Shown piece by piece: positions 51,335 through 60,216 of a DNA stretch of 64,000 nucleotides. The notes under the pieces are model-generated. The model made no database searches and was not told the origin of the DNA. It saw nothing but the letters and a program-made list of their open reading frames with translations. Positions within the stretch are counted from its first letter, which is position 1; each line of letters begins with the position of its first letter. The DNA comes from Bacteroidetes bacterium 41-46 (GTDB taxonomy: Bacteria > Bacteroidota > Bacteroidia > Bacteroidales > UBA932), in NCBI GenBank assembly GCA_001897515.1, contig MKTA01000015.1, forward strand, positions 248,001 through 312,000. Reading direction: 5' to 3'. Made by a program: the position numbers and the translations under genes.

Positions 51335-53434
51335 TTAAAACCTAAAACTGAAGTGCCCCATAACAGATCTGCCAGGCATATTGTATCCATCCTTTTCAGT
51401 ATAATTTTCATCAAAAAGATTTGATGCTGTAATACCTACTCTGAACCTTCCGGACAGATCATAGTATATATGAGAATCAATTACTAAATAACTGGGATGT
51501 TTTAGAATCTGGTCACTCTCAGTATATCCACCTTTTATGTAATAATCTGAAGACTTAATTTCTGGTCTGAGATTCTCCCAAGCCATCCAGTCATTCTCTA
51601 ATCTGTGACCCGCATATCTGCAGTTTATCCCAAATATAAAACCTTTGTAATTATCAAAGCCAAGGCCGAAATTTCCGGTAACATCTCTGGCGTACAAACT
51701 CTTTTTTGTGACTCCGTCGTTGAAGGTGTTATTAATGAGCCATGTTAATGCACCATATAACTCAAGTTTATATTTACTAGTCCATAATCTGGCTATGTTT
51801 GATGTTGTTAAAAATTCCAGACCACTCATCTCACCATCTGAAGCATTTTTGTATGTTACTATATCCTTCTGACTATTATCATTTACTATTTTATTCCGAT
51901 AATAGTTTTGGAAATAGGTTATGTCAACATTTATATACTTGCCGCTTCCCAGTTTGACTCCAAAATCAAATGATGTCGTACCTTCCGGTTTAAGATTAGG
52001 ATTACCTACATATTGCTTTTTGCCAATCATATATACTCCGGCACTTTTATATGCATCAGGGACATAAAAGCCACTTCCTGCACTTCCCTGCAGCGAGAAC
52101 CAGGGCCGGACGATGTATTTAACACCTAGAGATGGATTAAAATTTGTGTAATTTGAGCTCATCCCTTCACAACCCATCATTTCATTAGCTTTCATTTGGT
52201 AATGTATAAGATTAAATCTCCCGCCGGCGTTTAAATACAATCTGTTTCTGCTATACGCAACTTGTGTAAAAGCAGAGAATGAGGCCCTTGTGTGATCCGG
52301 TCGGTAAGGATTCATAGGTGTAAGTTTTGATGAAAATCGCTCAGAGCTAACATCGTATATATCGTAATCTATGCCTGCAAGCCATCTGAAATTACCCCAT
52401 ATATGTGTATTGCCGACTTTTATACCGGACTGACTAATCCTCTCACGGGAGTTAATAAAAGCACTTTCTGAATTATCGCTATAATTTGCTTCACTCTGAG
52501 TAGTTATATAGGGTGATAAAGTCAATATATTATTCTTCTCTATATAGGTAATCTCACCATAATTGGCAAAACGTGTAATCTCCTTTTTTGATTTTCCATA
52601 GCTGTGCCAGTAGTTACCTGGTGTTTCAATATCATTAGACAGCATTAAAGTGGAGTAGAGATTTGCTGTCACTTTTTCTCCAACTTTATATTCAATCTTT
52701 CCATTAAACTGGTTTATTCTGAATTTCGTGTTCTCCATTACATCTCCATAAGATTTTTTATCCAGAATCAGCTTTTCTGTCTCACTAATTCCTAAAGCAT
52801 TACGGGAGCCAATAATGTAGTCTGCTGTTTGCTCTGTTCTACTGTATGAAATGGATGTAAGGAGTTTGTCTGTAACACTGCCACTTGCATAGCCATTTAT
52901 AAAGGTTTGGCCAAAATTACCTGCTCCTACAGAGGCTCCCCCACTATTTAAACCGGACGCTTTTTTAGAGATAATGTTGATTACTCCGCCCATGGCATCT
53001 GAACCATACAGGACAGAATAGGGACCCTTGACAATCTCTACTCTCTCAATAAAATCAGATGGAATGGTTGCTAGGTTATTTGTGCCGGCCGGCAGTCCGT
53101 CAATTAGAATTAGTGTGTAGTTTCTTGAGTGTGCAGTTGCGGGGAATCCCCTTAGGCCAATAGTTGTCATTGCTCCCGGATACTGAATCACATCAAGGTT
53201 AGTCCTTCTTTTGAGAATGTCACCTAAATTGTCTTGAGGTGTTGTGCTTATAACAGACTTGTCAAGTAACTCTACCTTTTGCGGGATACTTTTAAGTGGT
53301 AAGTGCATTCTGGAGGAAACTATAACGGCTTCCTGGATTTCATAGTTTTTTGTTGTGTCGGTTTGTCTTTCCAGTGCTGATGCACTGAAAGAGAGGAGCA
53401 TAAATAGTACTCCTGGTAAGAATTTTAATTTCAT
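51335..53434 (-). CDS. btuB: BtuB-like TonB-dependent corrinoid receptor
   Basis: 699 residues. Signal peptide (MKLKFLPGVLFMLLSFSASA), a TonB-box-like EAVIVSS near residue 33, a plug domain (about 45-170: TTIGLRGFPATAHSRNYTLI, VEIVKGPYSVLYGSDAMGGV) and a 22-strand barrel ending GHFSFRF. Its place directly behind a cobalamin riboswitch and ahead of cobU marks it as the outer-membrane receptor for corrinoids. It is first in the operon btuB-cobU-cobT-cobS-cobC-cobQ-cobD-cbiB, so import and assembly are repressed together by cobalamin. Confidence 0.93.
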   Translation of the reverse strand: MKLKFLPGVLFMLLSFSASALERQTDTTKNYEIQEAVIVSSRMHLPLKSIPQKVELLDKSVISTTPQDNLGDILKRRTNLDVIQYPGAMTTIGLRGFPATAHSRNYTLILIDGLPAGTNNLATIPSDFIERVEIVKGPYSVLYGSDAMGGVINIISKKASGLNSGGASVGAGNFGQTFINGYASGSVTDKLLTSISYSRTEQTADYIIGSRNALGISETEKLILDKKSYGDVMENTKFRINQFNGKIEYKVGEKVTANLYSTLMLSNDIETPGNYWHSYGKSKKEITRFANYGEITYIEKNNILTLSPYITTQSEANYSDNSESAFINSRERISQSGIKVGNTHIWGNFRWLAGIDYDIYDVSSERFSSKLTPMNPYRPDHTRASFSAFTQVAYSRNRLYLNAGGRFNLIHYQMKANEMMGCEGMSSNYTNFNPSLGVKYIVRPWFSLQGSAGSGFYVPDAYKSAGVYMIGKKQYVGNPNLKPEGTTSFDFGVKLGSGKYINVDITYFQNYYRNKIVNDNSQKDIVTYKNASDGEMSGLEFLTTSNIARLWTSKYKLELYGALTWLINNTFNDGVTKKSLYARDVTGNFGLGFDNYKGFIFGINCRYAGHRLENDWMAWENLRPEIKSSDYYIKGGYTESDQILKHPSYLVIDSHIYYDLSGRFRVGITASNLFDENYTEKDGYNMPGRSVMGHFSFRF

Positions 53435-53469
53435 TAAATAAAAAGTTGTTAGTTAAACAATTTGCTTAA

Positions 53470-53670
53470 CCACAAACTTTCGAGTGCTTTTATCCCCGAA
53501 AGCGATGGTTCTGCTGCCAGCAGGTCTTCCGGCTCGTCTCTCTTCTGAGGCCTTCCCATCATGCATTTGACAGTGGCTTTCATCTCAGAACTCATTTTTT
53601 GGACATACGGCTGCGGGTACAGCTCCGGCTTTTCTGATTAAATCAAATTACCGGATTCCATTTTGCTGGC
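53470..53670 (-). ncRNA. Cobalamin riboswitch upstream of btuB
   Basis: On the minus strand the leader has the conserved cobalamin-riboswitch elements: a CCGGAGCTGTACCCGCAGCC region (53628-53609), GCCACTG, GGGAAGGC, and the B12 box AGCCGGAAGACCTGC (53534-53520). A hairpin (CTTTCG/CGAAAG, 53502-53477) near the end may be the expression platform just before btuB. Likely repression in the presence of adenosylcobalamin. Confidence 0.93.
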
Positions 53671-53697
53671 TTTTGAATAGTGGGTGAAACGTCAATT

Positions 53698-54282
53698 TTA
53701 TTTCATAGGCATTAGTTTTAAGTGGTTAGTATTGTTGTAGTCAATTATTTTGTATGAGCCGTATTTTTCCTCTTCAATAACTGTTATAGAGCAGTTTTGG
53801 AGATTGGGAAAATTATTTATTGAGTTCAAATCGGCATTAAGCAGGTAGCAGATAATTAATTTTAAAGTTATGCCGTGACTTACTATCAGTACAACGCTAT
53901 CTTTAGGATAGGCTTTTAGTGATTTGATGAAAAGAGAAACTCTCTTGTATAAATCAGTTATTGTTTCAGCTCCTTTATAATTATCAGAAGATCTCCAATT
54001 TTTTGGAAAATGTTTGCCCTGCAACAGACCTAGATACCTCTCTCTTAGTGCAGCTTCTTTTACAATATTAAGACCTCTTTTATCAGAAATAATATGTGCC
54101 GTTTGTAGCGCTCTCTGCAGATCACTTGAGAAACAGATATCTATATGGAACCTTTCTAATAATATGCTTGTAAGATTTGCCTCTTGAACTCCCTCTTTGC
54201 TTAACTGAACCTCCCTCTGTCCCTGACATATACCAGTCAGATTATCAAGTGTTATCCCGTGCCTTACCAGAATCAGCTTCAT
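53698..54282 (-). CDS. Histidine phosphatase family protein (CobC-like)
   Basis: 194 residues from the ATG at 54282. Phosphohistidine motif LILVRHGITLDN, second His in VLIVSHGITLKLI, catalytic Glu in LRERYLGLLQG. It is the last gene of the upstream cobalamin operon, 4 nt after the BtuD-like gene, so it may be an alternative alpha-ribazole phosphatase or act on another cobalamin phosphate. Broad-specificity phosphoglycerate-mutase-like phosphatases cannot be excluded. The in-frame ATG at 54357 is inside btuD. Confidence 0.8.
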   Translation of the reverse strand: MKLILVRHGITLDNLTGICQGQREVQLSKEGVQEANLTSILLERFHIDICFSSDLQRALQTAHIISDKRGLNIVKEAALRERYLGLLQGKHFPKNWRSSDNYKGAETITDLYKRVSLFIKSLKAYPKDSVVLIVSHGITLKLIICYLLNADLNSINNFPNLQNCSITVIEEEKYGSYKIIDYNNTNHLKLMPMK

Positions 54283-54286
54283 AACT

Positions 54287-55090
54287 CTATCTTTTTGAAA
54301 ATCTGCTGGATACTTGAAATATAGCTGGTTTTCCAGAGACTGGGTTTCTGCTCTCAACTACAATTGTATTATATGCCATTTCTACATTATTGTATTTTAA
54401 CACCATCTCCGGTTTTCCCTGAATAATGACAGCTCCCTCTTTCATTAGTAAAAGATGGTCGCAGTACTCTCCTGCAAGATTCAGATCATGAATAATCATC
54501 AATACGGTTAGTTCCTCCTCCGAATTTAACTTCTGAAGAAGATTCATAATTTTTGACTGATAAGTTATATCCAGATGTGACGTTGGCTCATCAAGCAGAA
54601 GCAGAGATGGCCTCTGAGCGAGTGCACATGCTATAGCTGTCATCTGAAGTTCACCTCCGCTTATTTCAGTTACTCGCTTGTTTTTCAAATGATAAATACC
54701 TGCAAGATTCAATGATTGATCAACAATTGCCATCTCCTCTTTTGTATCATTAAATTGAAATGCAGCTCTGTGTGGCATTCTTCCCATTAATACATACTCT
54801 TTCACCATTATTGGACTCTTTTCTATAAATTGTGGAACTTGAGCAACTCTTTTGGCTCTTTCTCTTAATGACAGAGAAGTGAAATTATCTCCGCCAACTG
54901 TTACCTTTCCGGCTATTGGTTTAAGTTCCCCTGTTAGCCCTTTGAAAAGAGTACTTTTGCCGGATCCGTTTCCTCCAATTATTCCGGTAAACGATCCTTT
55001 TGTAAGGGACATATTTACAGGTTCTAAGACAAAGCCGTTTCTATAACCGCAAATAAGGTTATCTGCTATCAGGTATTTTTCTTTATCCAT
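54287..55090 (-). CDS. btuD: Corrinoid ABC transporter ATPase (BtuD-like)
   Basis: 267 residues. Walker A GGNGSGKST, signature EISGGELQMTAIACAL, Walker B LLLLDEPTSHLDI, H-loop IIHDLNLAGEY. Typical of FecE/BtuD ATPases. It overlaps btuC by 22 bp, and its downstream gene is a histidine phosphatase. It drives import across the inner membrane; the riboswitch upstream of the operon identifies the cargo as cobalamin or a precursor. Confidence 0.93.
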   Translation of the reverse strand: MDKEKYLIADNLICGYRNGFVLEPVNMSLTKGSFTGIIGGNGSGKSTLFKGLTGELKPIAGKVTVGGDNFTSLSLRERAKRVAQVPQFIEKSPIMVKEYVLMGRMPHRAAFQFNDTKEEMAIVDQSLNLAGIYHLKNKRVTEISGGELQMTAIACALAQRPSLLLLDEPTSHLDITYQSKIMNLLQKLNSEEELTVLMIIHDLNLAGEYCDHLLLMKEGAVIIQGKPEMVLKYNNVEMAYNTIVVESRNPVSGKPAIFQVSSRFSKR

Positions 55091-56085
55091 ATCAAAATAA
55101 TGAAAGTGATTCCTCCAAAAATTCCTGTTATTACCCCAATTGGGAGCTCATTTGGAAATACTAGAGTTCTTGCCAGCATATCACACAGGAGCATAAAAAC
55201 ACTTCCGGAGAGAAATGATATTATCAGTAACGAACGATAATCACTACCTGCAACAAATCTGGAAAAATGAGGTATTACCAGCCCCACAAATCCAATTACA
55301 CCCGCAACGGCAATTGAACATCCTGTAAGCATGGATGTTACAAAAAAAAGAGCACAAATTGTAAATTTTGTATTTATACCAAGGCTCCTGGCTGTCGTCT
55401 CTCCGAGTCTTAGTGTATTCAATGGAGCTGTAAAAAGGTACGAAGTCAAAAGTCCTGTAAGTGACATAATAAGCATTCCATAAACCATAACAGGATTAGA
55501 CTCGTTGAGAGATCCCATGGTCCAGAAGAGAATGCCATGAATATTTTCAATAGCAGTTACCGACAAAAGAAACATTACTGCAGATGACGAGATAAAACTA
55601 ATCATTACGCCGGTTAGAAGCATTTTGTTTAAACTCATGCCCTCTCTTTTGTAACTTAAAAAATATACCAGGAAAACAGTAACCAGAGCCCCAGAAAATC
55701 CTGCAAGCGGAAGGCTTACAGCACCTGTGCTTTGTAAGCCTGTTACTATAACAACAGTGATCCCCAGTGATGAACCTCCTGATATACCCAGAGTATAAGG
55801 CTCTACAAGCGGATTTCTGAAAATGCCCTGTAAAATAATGCCGGAAAGGCCTAAACTTCCACCCGTCGCTATAGCCAGGATTGTTCGCGGAATTCTGATA
55901 TTATGGAGAACCTGGTACTCCATGCTCCCACTATCTTTCAGATAGTAGAGTACCTTATGCGGGGCTATGGATAGCTCACCAGTTCCCACAGAAATTGCAG
56001 AAATTATTATCAAAATAACGATTAAGAAAAAAATCTTTCCTGCTTCAATACTCAATGCCTTTACGGCTTGAAACTCCATTATCAA
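55069..56085 (-). CDS. btuC: Corrinoid ABC transporter permease (BtuC-like)
   Basis: 338 residues with 9-10 hydrophobic helices. FecCD/BtuC features: NIRIPRTILAIATGGSLGLS, GIILQGIFRNPLVEPYTLGI, GAALVTVF-like helix, and the cytosolic coupling loop region LGETTARSLGIN. It forms the inner-membrane channel with BtuD and the BtuF domain encoded in the same operon. Its start overlaps the 3' end of btuR by 41 bp; a second Met two residues later is also possible. Confidence 0.92.
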   Translation of the reverse strand: MIMEFQAVKALSIEAGKIFFLIVILIIISAISVGTGELSIAPHKVLYYLKDSGSMEYQVLHNIRIPRTILAIATGGSLGLSGIILQGIFRNPLVEPYTLGISGGSSLGITVVIVTGLQSTGAVSLPLAGFSGALVTVFLVYFLSYKREGMSLNKMLLTGVMISFISSSAVMFLLSVTAIENIHGILFWTMGSLNESNPVMVYGMLIMSLTGLLTSYLFTAPLNTLRLGETTARSLGINTKFTICALFFVTSMLTGCSIAVAGVIGFVGLVIPHFSRFVAGSDYRSLLIISFLSGSVFMLLCDMLARTLVFPNELPIGVITGIFGGITFIILIWIKKNT

Positions 56086-56575
56086 AAGGGTGTTTAATTT
56101 TCTTAACGAAACTTACATAGTCGGCTACTTCAATAATAGCATCTGTAGCTGCCCTGCCAGTCAATATCAGTTCAAGTGTCTCCGGTTTCTCGTTGATAAA
56201 AAGCAGAAGTTCCTGCTCTTCAATATAACCATCCCTTACAGATATTATTACTTCATCAAGTATCAAAAGGTCGTATTTGGTCTTATGTATAAGCTCCCTT
56301 ACTTTATGTATGCCTTGTTTTGCCTCTGCTTTAATAGAATTGCTATCAAGGGATTTATCAAGATGTGGATGACCTTTTGCAAAGTTTAACACATCTGCAC
56401 CAAGCTGTTTAAGGCTTTCCATTTCAGTATAGCCATAAAGCTCAGGGTGTTTGTGAAAGGAGACATAGCATACTTTCATGCCACAACCTAGTGCTCTGAC
56501 TGCAAGTCCAATTGCAGAGGTTGTCTTCCCCTTGCCATCTCCTGTGTATACGTGTACAAGTCCAGTTCTGCTCAT
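56045..56575 (-). CDS. btuR: Cob(I)yrinic acid a,c-diamide adenosyltransferase (CobA/BtuR type)
   Basis: 176 residues. It adenosylates Co(I) corrinoids with ATP. The reversed P-loop is GDGKGKTTSAIGLAVRALG, followed by KVCYVSFHKHP and LLILDEVIISVRDGYI. The CobA/CobO/BtuR family size is about 180-200. It lies 3 nt behind the ATP-pyrophosphatase/BtuF fusion and overlaps btuC, so adenosylation is directly linked with uptake. Confidence 0.94.
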   Translation of the reverse strand: MSRTGLVHVYTGDGKGKTTSAIGLAVRALGCGMKVCYVSFHKHPELYGYTEMESLKQLGADVLNFAKGHPHLDKSLDSNSIKAEAKQGIHKVRELIHKTKYDLLILDEVIISVRDGYIEEQELLLFINEKPETLELILTGRAATDAIIEVADYVSFVKKIKHPFDNGVSSRKGIEY

Positions 56576-56578
56576 TTT

Positions 56579-57994
56579 TTAAAGTTTATTATAAATAATT
56601 TCCAGTGTCTCAGCAAACGTTACGGGAGTTGGCTGACAAGCTTTTTCAGACTCCAATATGAAAATTCTGTTATTATTAACGGCTTTCATATTGATAAATT
56701 CTCTCCACCTTCTCTCTTCATGTTCGCCGGTTATACCCATTGTGACAATGAATATGTAATCGGGATCTCTGGCAACTACGAATTCTCTTCCTATTGTTCC
56801 ACTACTTAAAGCTGAGGCAATATTTTTTCCATTTGAGTAGATAATGTAATCATTCATAAATGTTCCCGGAATCACAGTGAATATTGGTAAAGCCCCAATT
56901 TGTATAAAGAATCTGGGTGAATTGCCTCTCTTTTTCATCTCATCTCTTATTCTGTTAACTCTCTCAGCAGACTCTTTTACAATCTCTTCAGCTCTTTTCT
57001 GCTTGTCAATCAAATCACCTAGCAGTGTAAATTGATTACATATCTCTATAAAGGATCTTGGTGTTGGGAATATCTCTACCTTAATACCAAGCCTTCTTAA
57101 TGTATTAACATCTCTCTCTGAAATCATTCCAGATGCCAGAACAATATCTGGCTTAAGTTTTGCGATCTTCTCCAGGTTTGGTTTGATTGCAGAAGAGACT
57201 ATCTCAATATCATCACTTATTGCTGAATGACAGTAATTAGTGCAACCGATAAGTCTGTCTTGAGCATCCAGATAATAGATGCTTTGAGTAATAGAAGGAG
57301 TTAGTGAAATAATTTTCTTGAATTTCGTTTCGCAAGACAATGTTTTGGGAAAGAAAATGGTAAGGATAAGACAAATTAATAGTAAAGATTGAGAGAAATT
57401 TTTATTACGTTTTTTTCTAAATATCGGGCCATCAAGTACTAATGTGTGATACTCTCCGTTTTCTCCACAAGGGTCTGCCCCTTTTATTGCACAAATCTCC
57501 TTGATAAAATTTATATTAATCTCTTTATTAAGTAAATGGTCATAATCGCCACCCTCCTTTACACCTGTTACTTTTGCTTTATACCCTAGCTCGCAGAACT
57601 CTTTAATTACGGAAAGAGTCTCTCTTCCCCACAGAGGAAAAATGGGGGTAATCCCCACCTCTCTGCATACTTCTGTAGTCCAATCCCTGTGCTCCTCCAG
57701 AAATATGTCTCCAAAGACACCATATCCAATACCATCTTCTTTAAATTTTTTCATGATTTTTTTAAGATGATATTCATACCCTTTTGATGTCACCCTCTCA
57801 ATAAATAATGGAATACCTAGGGAGTGGGATTGCTCAAATAGTACATCGCTCCCGAAATTGTGGAATTTTGAAATGCTGTCAGTTTCATGTGACATATTCA
57901 ATAAAAAGGACACCTCATTTTGAGGATCGCTTAGAAAATGGTGAAGTGCAAGAGTACAATCCTTGCCGCCACTCCACGAGACAAATGCTCTCAT
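56579..57994 (-). CDS. ATP-pyrophosphatase (DPH6-like) fused to a BtuF-type corrinoid-binding domain
   Basis: 471 residues in one uninterrupted frame. Residues 1-197 match the ATP_bind_4/DPH6-like alpha-hydrolase family: PP-loop SWSGGKDCTLAL, GVFGDIFLEEHRDW, and the family end GENGEYHTLVLDGPIF. A single hydrophobic segment (201-220) ends in LSC (Cys221), resembling a signal anchor or partial lipobox. Residues 223-471 are a periplasmic-binding domain of the BtuF type (IISLTPSITQSIYYL, LKPDIVLASGMIS, EFVVARDPDYIFIV). No ATG, GTG or TTG near the junction would start a separate BtuF. The N-terminal enzyme would face the cytosol, the BtuF part the periplasm. Confidence 0.85.
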   Translation of the reverse strand: MRAFVSWSGGKDCTLALHHFLSDPQNEVSFLLNMSHETDSISKFHNFGSDVLFEQSHSLGIPLFIERVTSKGYEYHLKKIMKKFKEDGIGYGVFGDIFLEEHRDWTTEVCREVGITPIFPLWGRETLSVIKEFCELGYKAKVTGVKEGGDYDHLLNKEININFIKEICAIKGADPCGENGEYHTLVLDGPIFRKKRNKNFSQSLLLICLILTIFFPKTLSCETKFKKIISLTPSITQSIYYLDAQDRLIGCTNYCHSAISDDIEIVSSAIKPNLEKIAKLKPDIVLASGMISERDVNTLRRLGIKVEIFPTPRSFIEICNQFTLLGDLIDKQKRAEEIVKESAERVNRIRDEMKKRGNSPRFFIQIGALPIFTVIPGTFMNDYIIYSNGKNIASALSSGTIGREFVVARDPDYIFIVTMGITGEHEERRWREFINMKAVNNNRIFILESEKACQPTPVTFAETLEIIYNKL

Positions 57995-58074
57995 AAGAGT
58001 TTACATTGGTTTTAAACAGGAATAAGGCTGCAATAAAATTGATTGCCCGTAAAAACTCTATTCCCGAAGTTTTA

Positions 58075-58255
58075 CAATTAATGTTGTTTATGGCAGGTCT
58101 TCCGGCTTGTTCCGTTTTTCGAGACCTTCCCAGATATTCGCAATACGTATCAGACTGCTTTCTCCAGTGGTCAGAGATTTCGAAAAACATAGAAGGAACT
58201 TACGGCTACGGGTATAGCTCAGGATTTTAACCTGATTCCCATTTTAAAGTTTTGC
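58075..58255 (-). ncRNA. Cobalamin riboswitch upstream of the btuF-fusion operon
   Basis: On the minus strand: GGGAATCAGG, a CTGAGCTATACCCGTAGCCG region (58223-58204), GACCACTGG, GGGAAGG and the B12 box AGCCGGAAGACCTGCC (58108-58093). It precedes the fusion gene start (57994) by about 85 nt. The rest of the 449-bp gap (58256-58443) holds the leader hairpin TTGCCT/AGGCAA and the aspS promoter. Confidence 0.92.
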
Positions 58256-58401
58256 CTGTACAAGGCAAGCAAATACTACCATTCGGGCACAAAATTACTA
58301 AACTTAATCTTTGTTCCAAATAAAATATTTGTGGGTTTCATTCTATGCCACCTGGTATATATTAGAATAAAATTGTAATAGATAATATTTATGAATTTGA
58401 C

Positions 58402-58409
58402 TATATTTG
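58402..58409 (+). promoter_or_regulatory. -7 promoter box TATATTTG of aspS
   Basis: TAnnTTTG match, 34 nt before the ATG at 58444. The -33 element is not clear. Confidence 0.45.
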
Positions 58410-58443
58410 CGTGTCAATTAAAATATAGTTAACGTTTATTTAT

Positions 58444-60213
58444 ATGTACAGGACACACACTTGCGGGGAGCTGCGCATTGGAGACGCAGGACAGGAGGTT
58501 ATACTGGCCGGATGGGTTCAGAGAATTCGTAAAATGGGAGGAATGAGTTTTATTGACCTTCGTGACAGATATGGTATAACTCAGCTTGTAGTGGATGACA
58601 GTGTCAGTCATGACCTTAATCAAACAGCAGAGAAGCTGGGCCGCGAATTTGTAATTCAGGCAAAGGGTATTGTTGCAGAGAGAAGCAGTAAAAATGCAAA
58701 GTTGCCAACCGGGGATGTTGAGATAAAGATTTCTGATATTAAGCTTCTTAACGCCTCCGTTACCCCGCCTTTTACAATAGAAGATGACACAGATGGTGGC
58801 GAAGAGATTCGTGCAAAATACAGATATATTGACCTGCGCAGAAACCCACTTAAGAGGGCTCTTGAGCTGAGACATAAAATGGGTCAGGAGACTCGCAGAT
58901 ATCTGGATAGCATAGGATTTATGGAGATAGAGACCCCTGTACTAATAAAATCAACTCCTGAAGGGGCCCGTGACTTTGTTGTCCCCTCCAGAATGAATCC
59001 GGGTGAATTTTATGCTCTGCCCCAGAGCCCCCAGACATTCAAACAACTTCTGATGGTGGCGGGATACGACAGATATTTCCAGATTGTTCGCTGCTTCAGG
59101 GATGAAGACCTTCGTGCAGACCGTCAGCCGGAGTTTACTCAGATAGACTGTGAGATGGCATTTGTAGAGAGAGAGGACATCCTTAATACATTTGAAGGGA
59201 TGATTAAATCGCTCTTTAAAAATGTTCTCGGGCGTGAGATTGAGGGCGAATTTCCCAGAATGCCATATGCAGATGCAATGAAATTCTACGGATCTGACAA
59301 ACCGGATATACGCTTTGGAATGAGGATTGCTGAACTTAAAAATCTTACATCAGGCAAAAATTTTGTTGTCTTTGATGAGGCCGAGTATGTAGGCGGGATA
59401 GCTGTAGAGGGAGGAGCTTCATACACACGTAAGCAGATTGATGAGATAACGGATTGGGTTAAGAGACCACAGGTAGGTGCAAAGGGGCTTGTTTATATTC
59501 GCATTGCCGAGGATGGCATTAAGTCCTCAGTTGATAAATTTTACTCACAGGAGGAGCTAAAGGCTATGGCCGATGCTGCCGGTGCTAAGACCGGAGATAT
59601 TGTACTAATTCTTGCCGGTGCTAAAAGAAAAACACAGGAGGCTTTGGGAACTCTCAGGATTGAGATGGGTAACAGACTTGGACTAAGAAACCCGGATGAG
59701 TATGCTCCGCTATGGGTTTATGACTTTCCTCTTCTTGAGTGGGATGAGGAGACTCAGCGCTTTTATGCCATGCACCACCCTTTTACATCGCCTAAGCCAG
59801 AGGATATGGACAAGTTCTACAGTAATGACCGGGAGCAGATAGCAGCCGTTGCGGCAAATGCATATGACTTTGTACTTAATGGTACTGAAATAGGTGGCGG
59901 ATCTATCCGTATCCATGACTCAGCTGTTCAAAAGAGAATGTTTGAGGTACTGGGCTTTTCGGAACAGGAGGCTGAGTATAAATTTGGTTTCATAATAAAT
60001 GCATTTAAGTTTGGTGCTCCTCCTCATGGTGGAATTGCATTTGGCTTTGACCGCTTCTGTGCTCTCTTTGGAGGTCAGGAGACTATTCGGGACTATATTG
60101 CTTTCCCTAAGAATAATGCAGGAAGAGATATGATGCTTGATGCTCCGGGATTGATAGATCAGTCTCAGATGGAGGAGCTTTTCCTCAAGAGTACGTTGAA
60201 CAAACAAAATTAA
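58444..60213 (+). CDS. aspS: Aspartyl-tRNA synthetase
   Basis: 589 residues, bacterial type. N-terminal OB anticodon-binding domain ([20 protein letters not shown]), class II catalytic core with motif 2 ([23 protein letters not shown]), the bacterial GAD insertion domain (about 290-420), and motif 3 ([11 protein letters not shown]) near the end. It charges tRNA-Asp in the cytosol. oxyR follows 3 nt after the stop, so they may be cotranscribed. Confidence 0.98.
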   Translation: MYRTHTCGELRIGDAGQEVILAGWVQRIRKMGGMSFIDLRDRYGITQLVVDDSVSHDLNQTAEKLGREFVIQAKGIVAERSSKNAKLPTGDVEIKISDIKLLNASVTPPFTIEDDTDGGEEIRAKYRYIDLRRNPLKRALELRHKMGQETRRYLDSIGFMEIETPVLIKSTPEGARDFVVPSRMNPGEFYALPQSPQTFKQLLMVAGYDRYFQIVRCFRDEDLRADRQPEFTQIDCEMAFVEREDILNTFEGMIKSLFKNVLGREIEGEFPRMPYADAMKFYGSDKPDIRFGMRIAELKNLTSGKNFVVFDEAEYVGGIAVEGGASYTRKQIDEITDWVKRPQVGAKGLVYIRIAEDGIKSSVDKFYSQEELKAMADAAGAKTGDIVLILAGAKRKTQEALGTLRIEMGNRLGLRNPDEYAPLWVYDFPLLEWDEETQRFYAMHHPFTSPKPEDMDKFYSNDREQIAAVAANAYDFVLNGTEIGGGSIRIHDSAVQKRMFEVLGFSEQEAEYKFGFIINAFKFGAPPHGGIAFGFDRFCALFGGQETIRDYIAFPKNNAGRDMMLDAPGLIDQSQMEELFLKSTLNKQN

Positions 60214-60216
60214 GAG

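Noticed and set aside
58429-58875. Minus-strand frame ahead of and inside aspS
   Set aside because: Shadow of the AspRS anticodon-binding domain; the true gene starts at 58444 on the plus strand.
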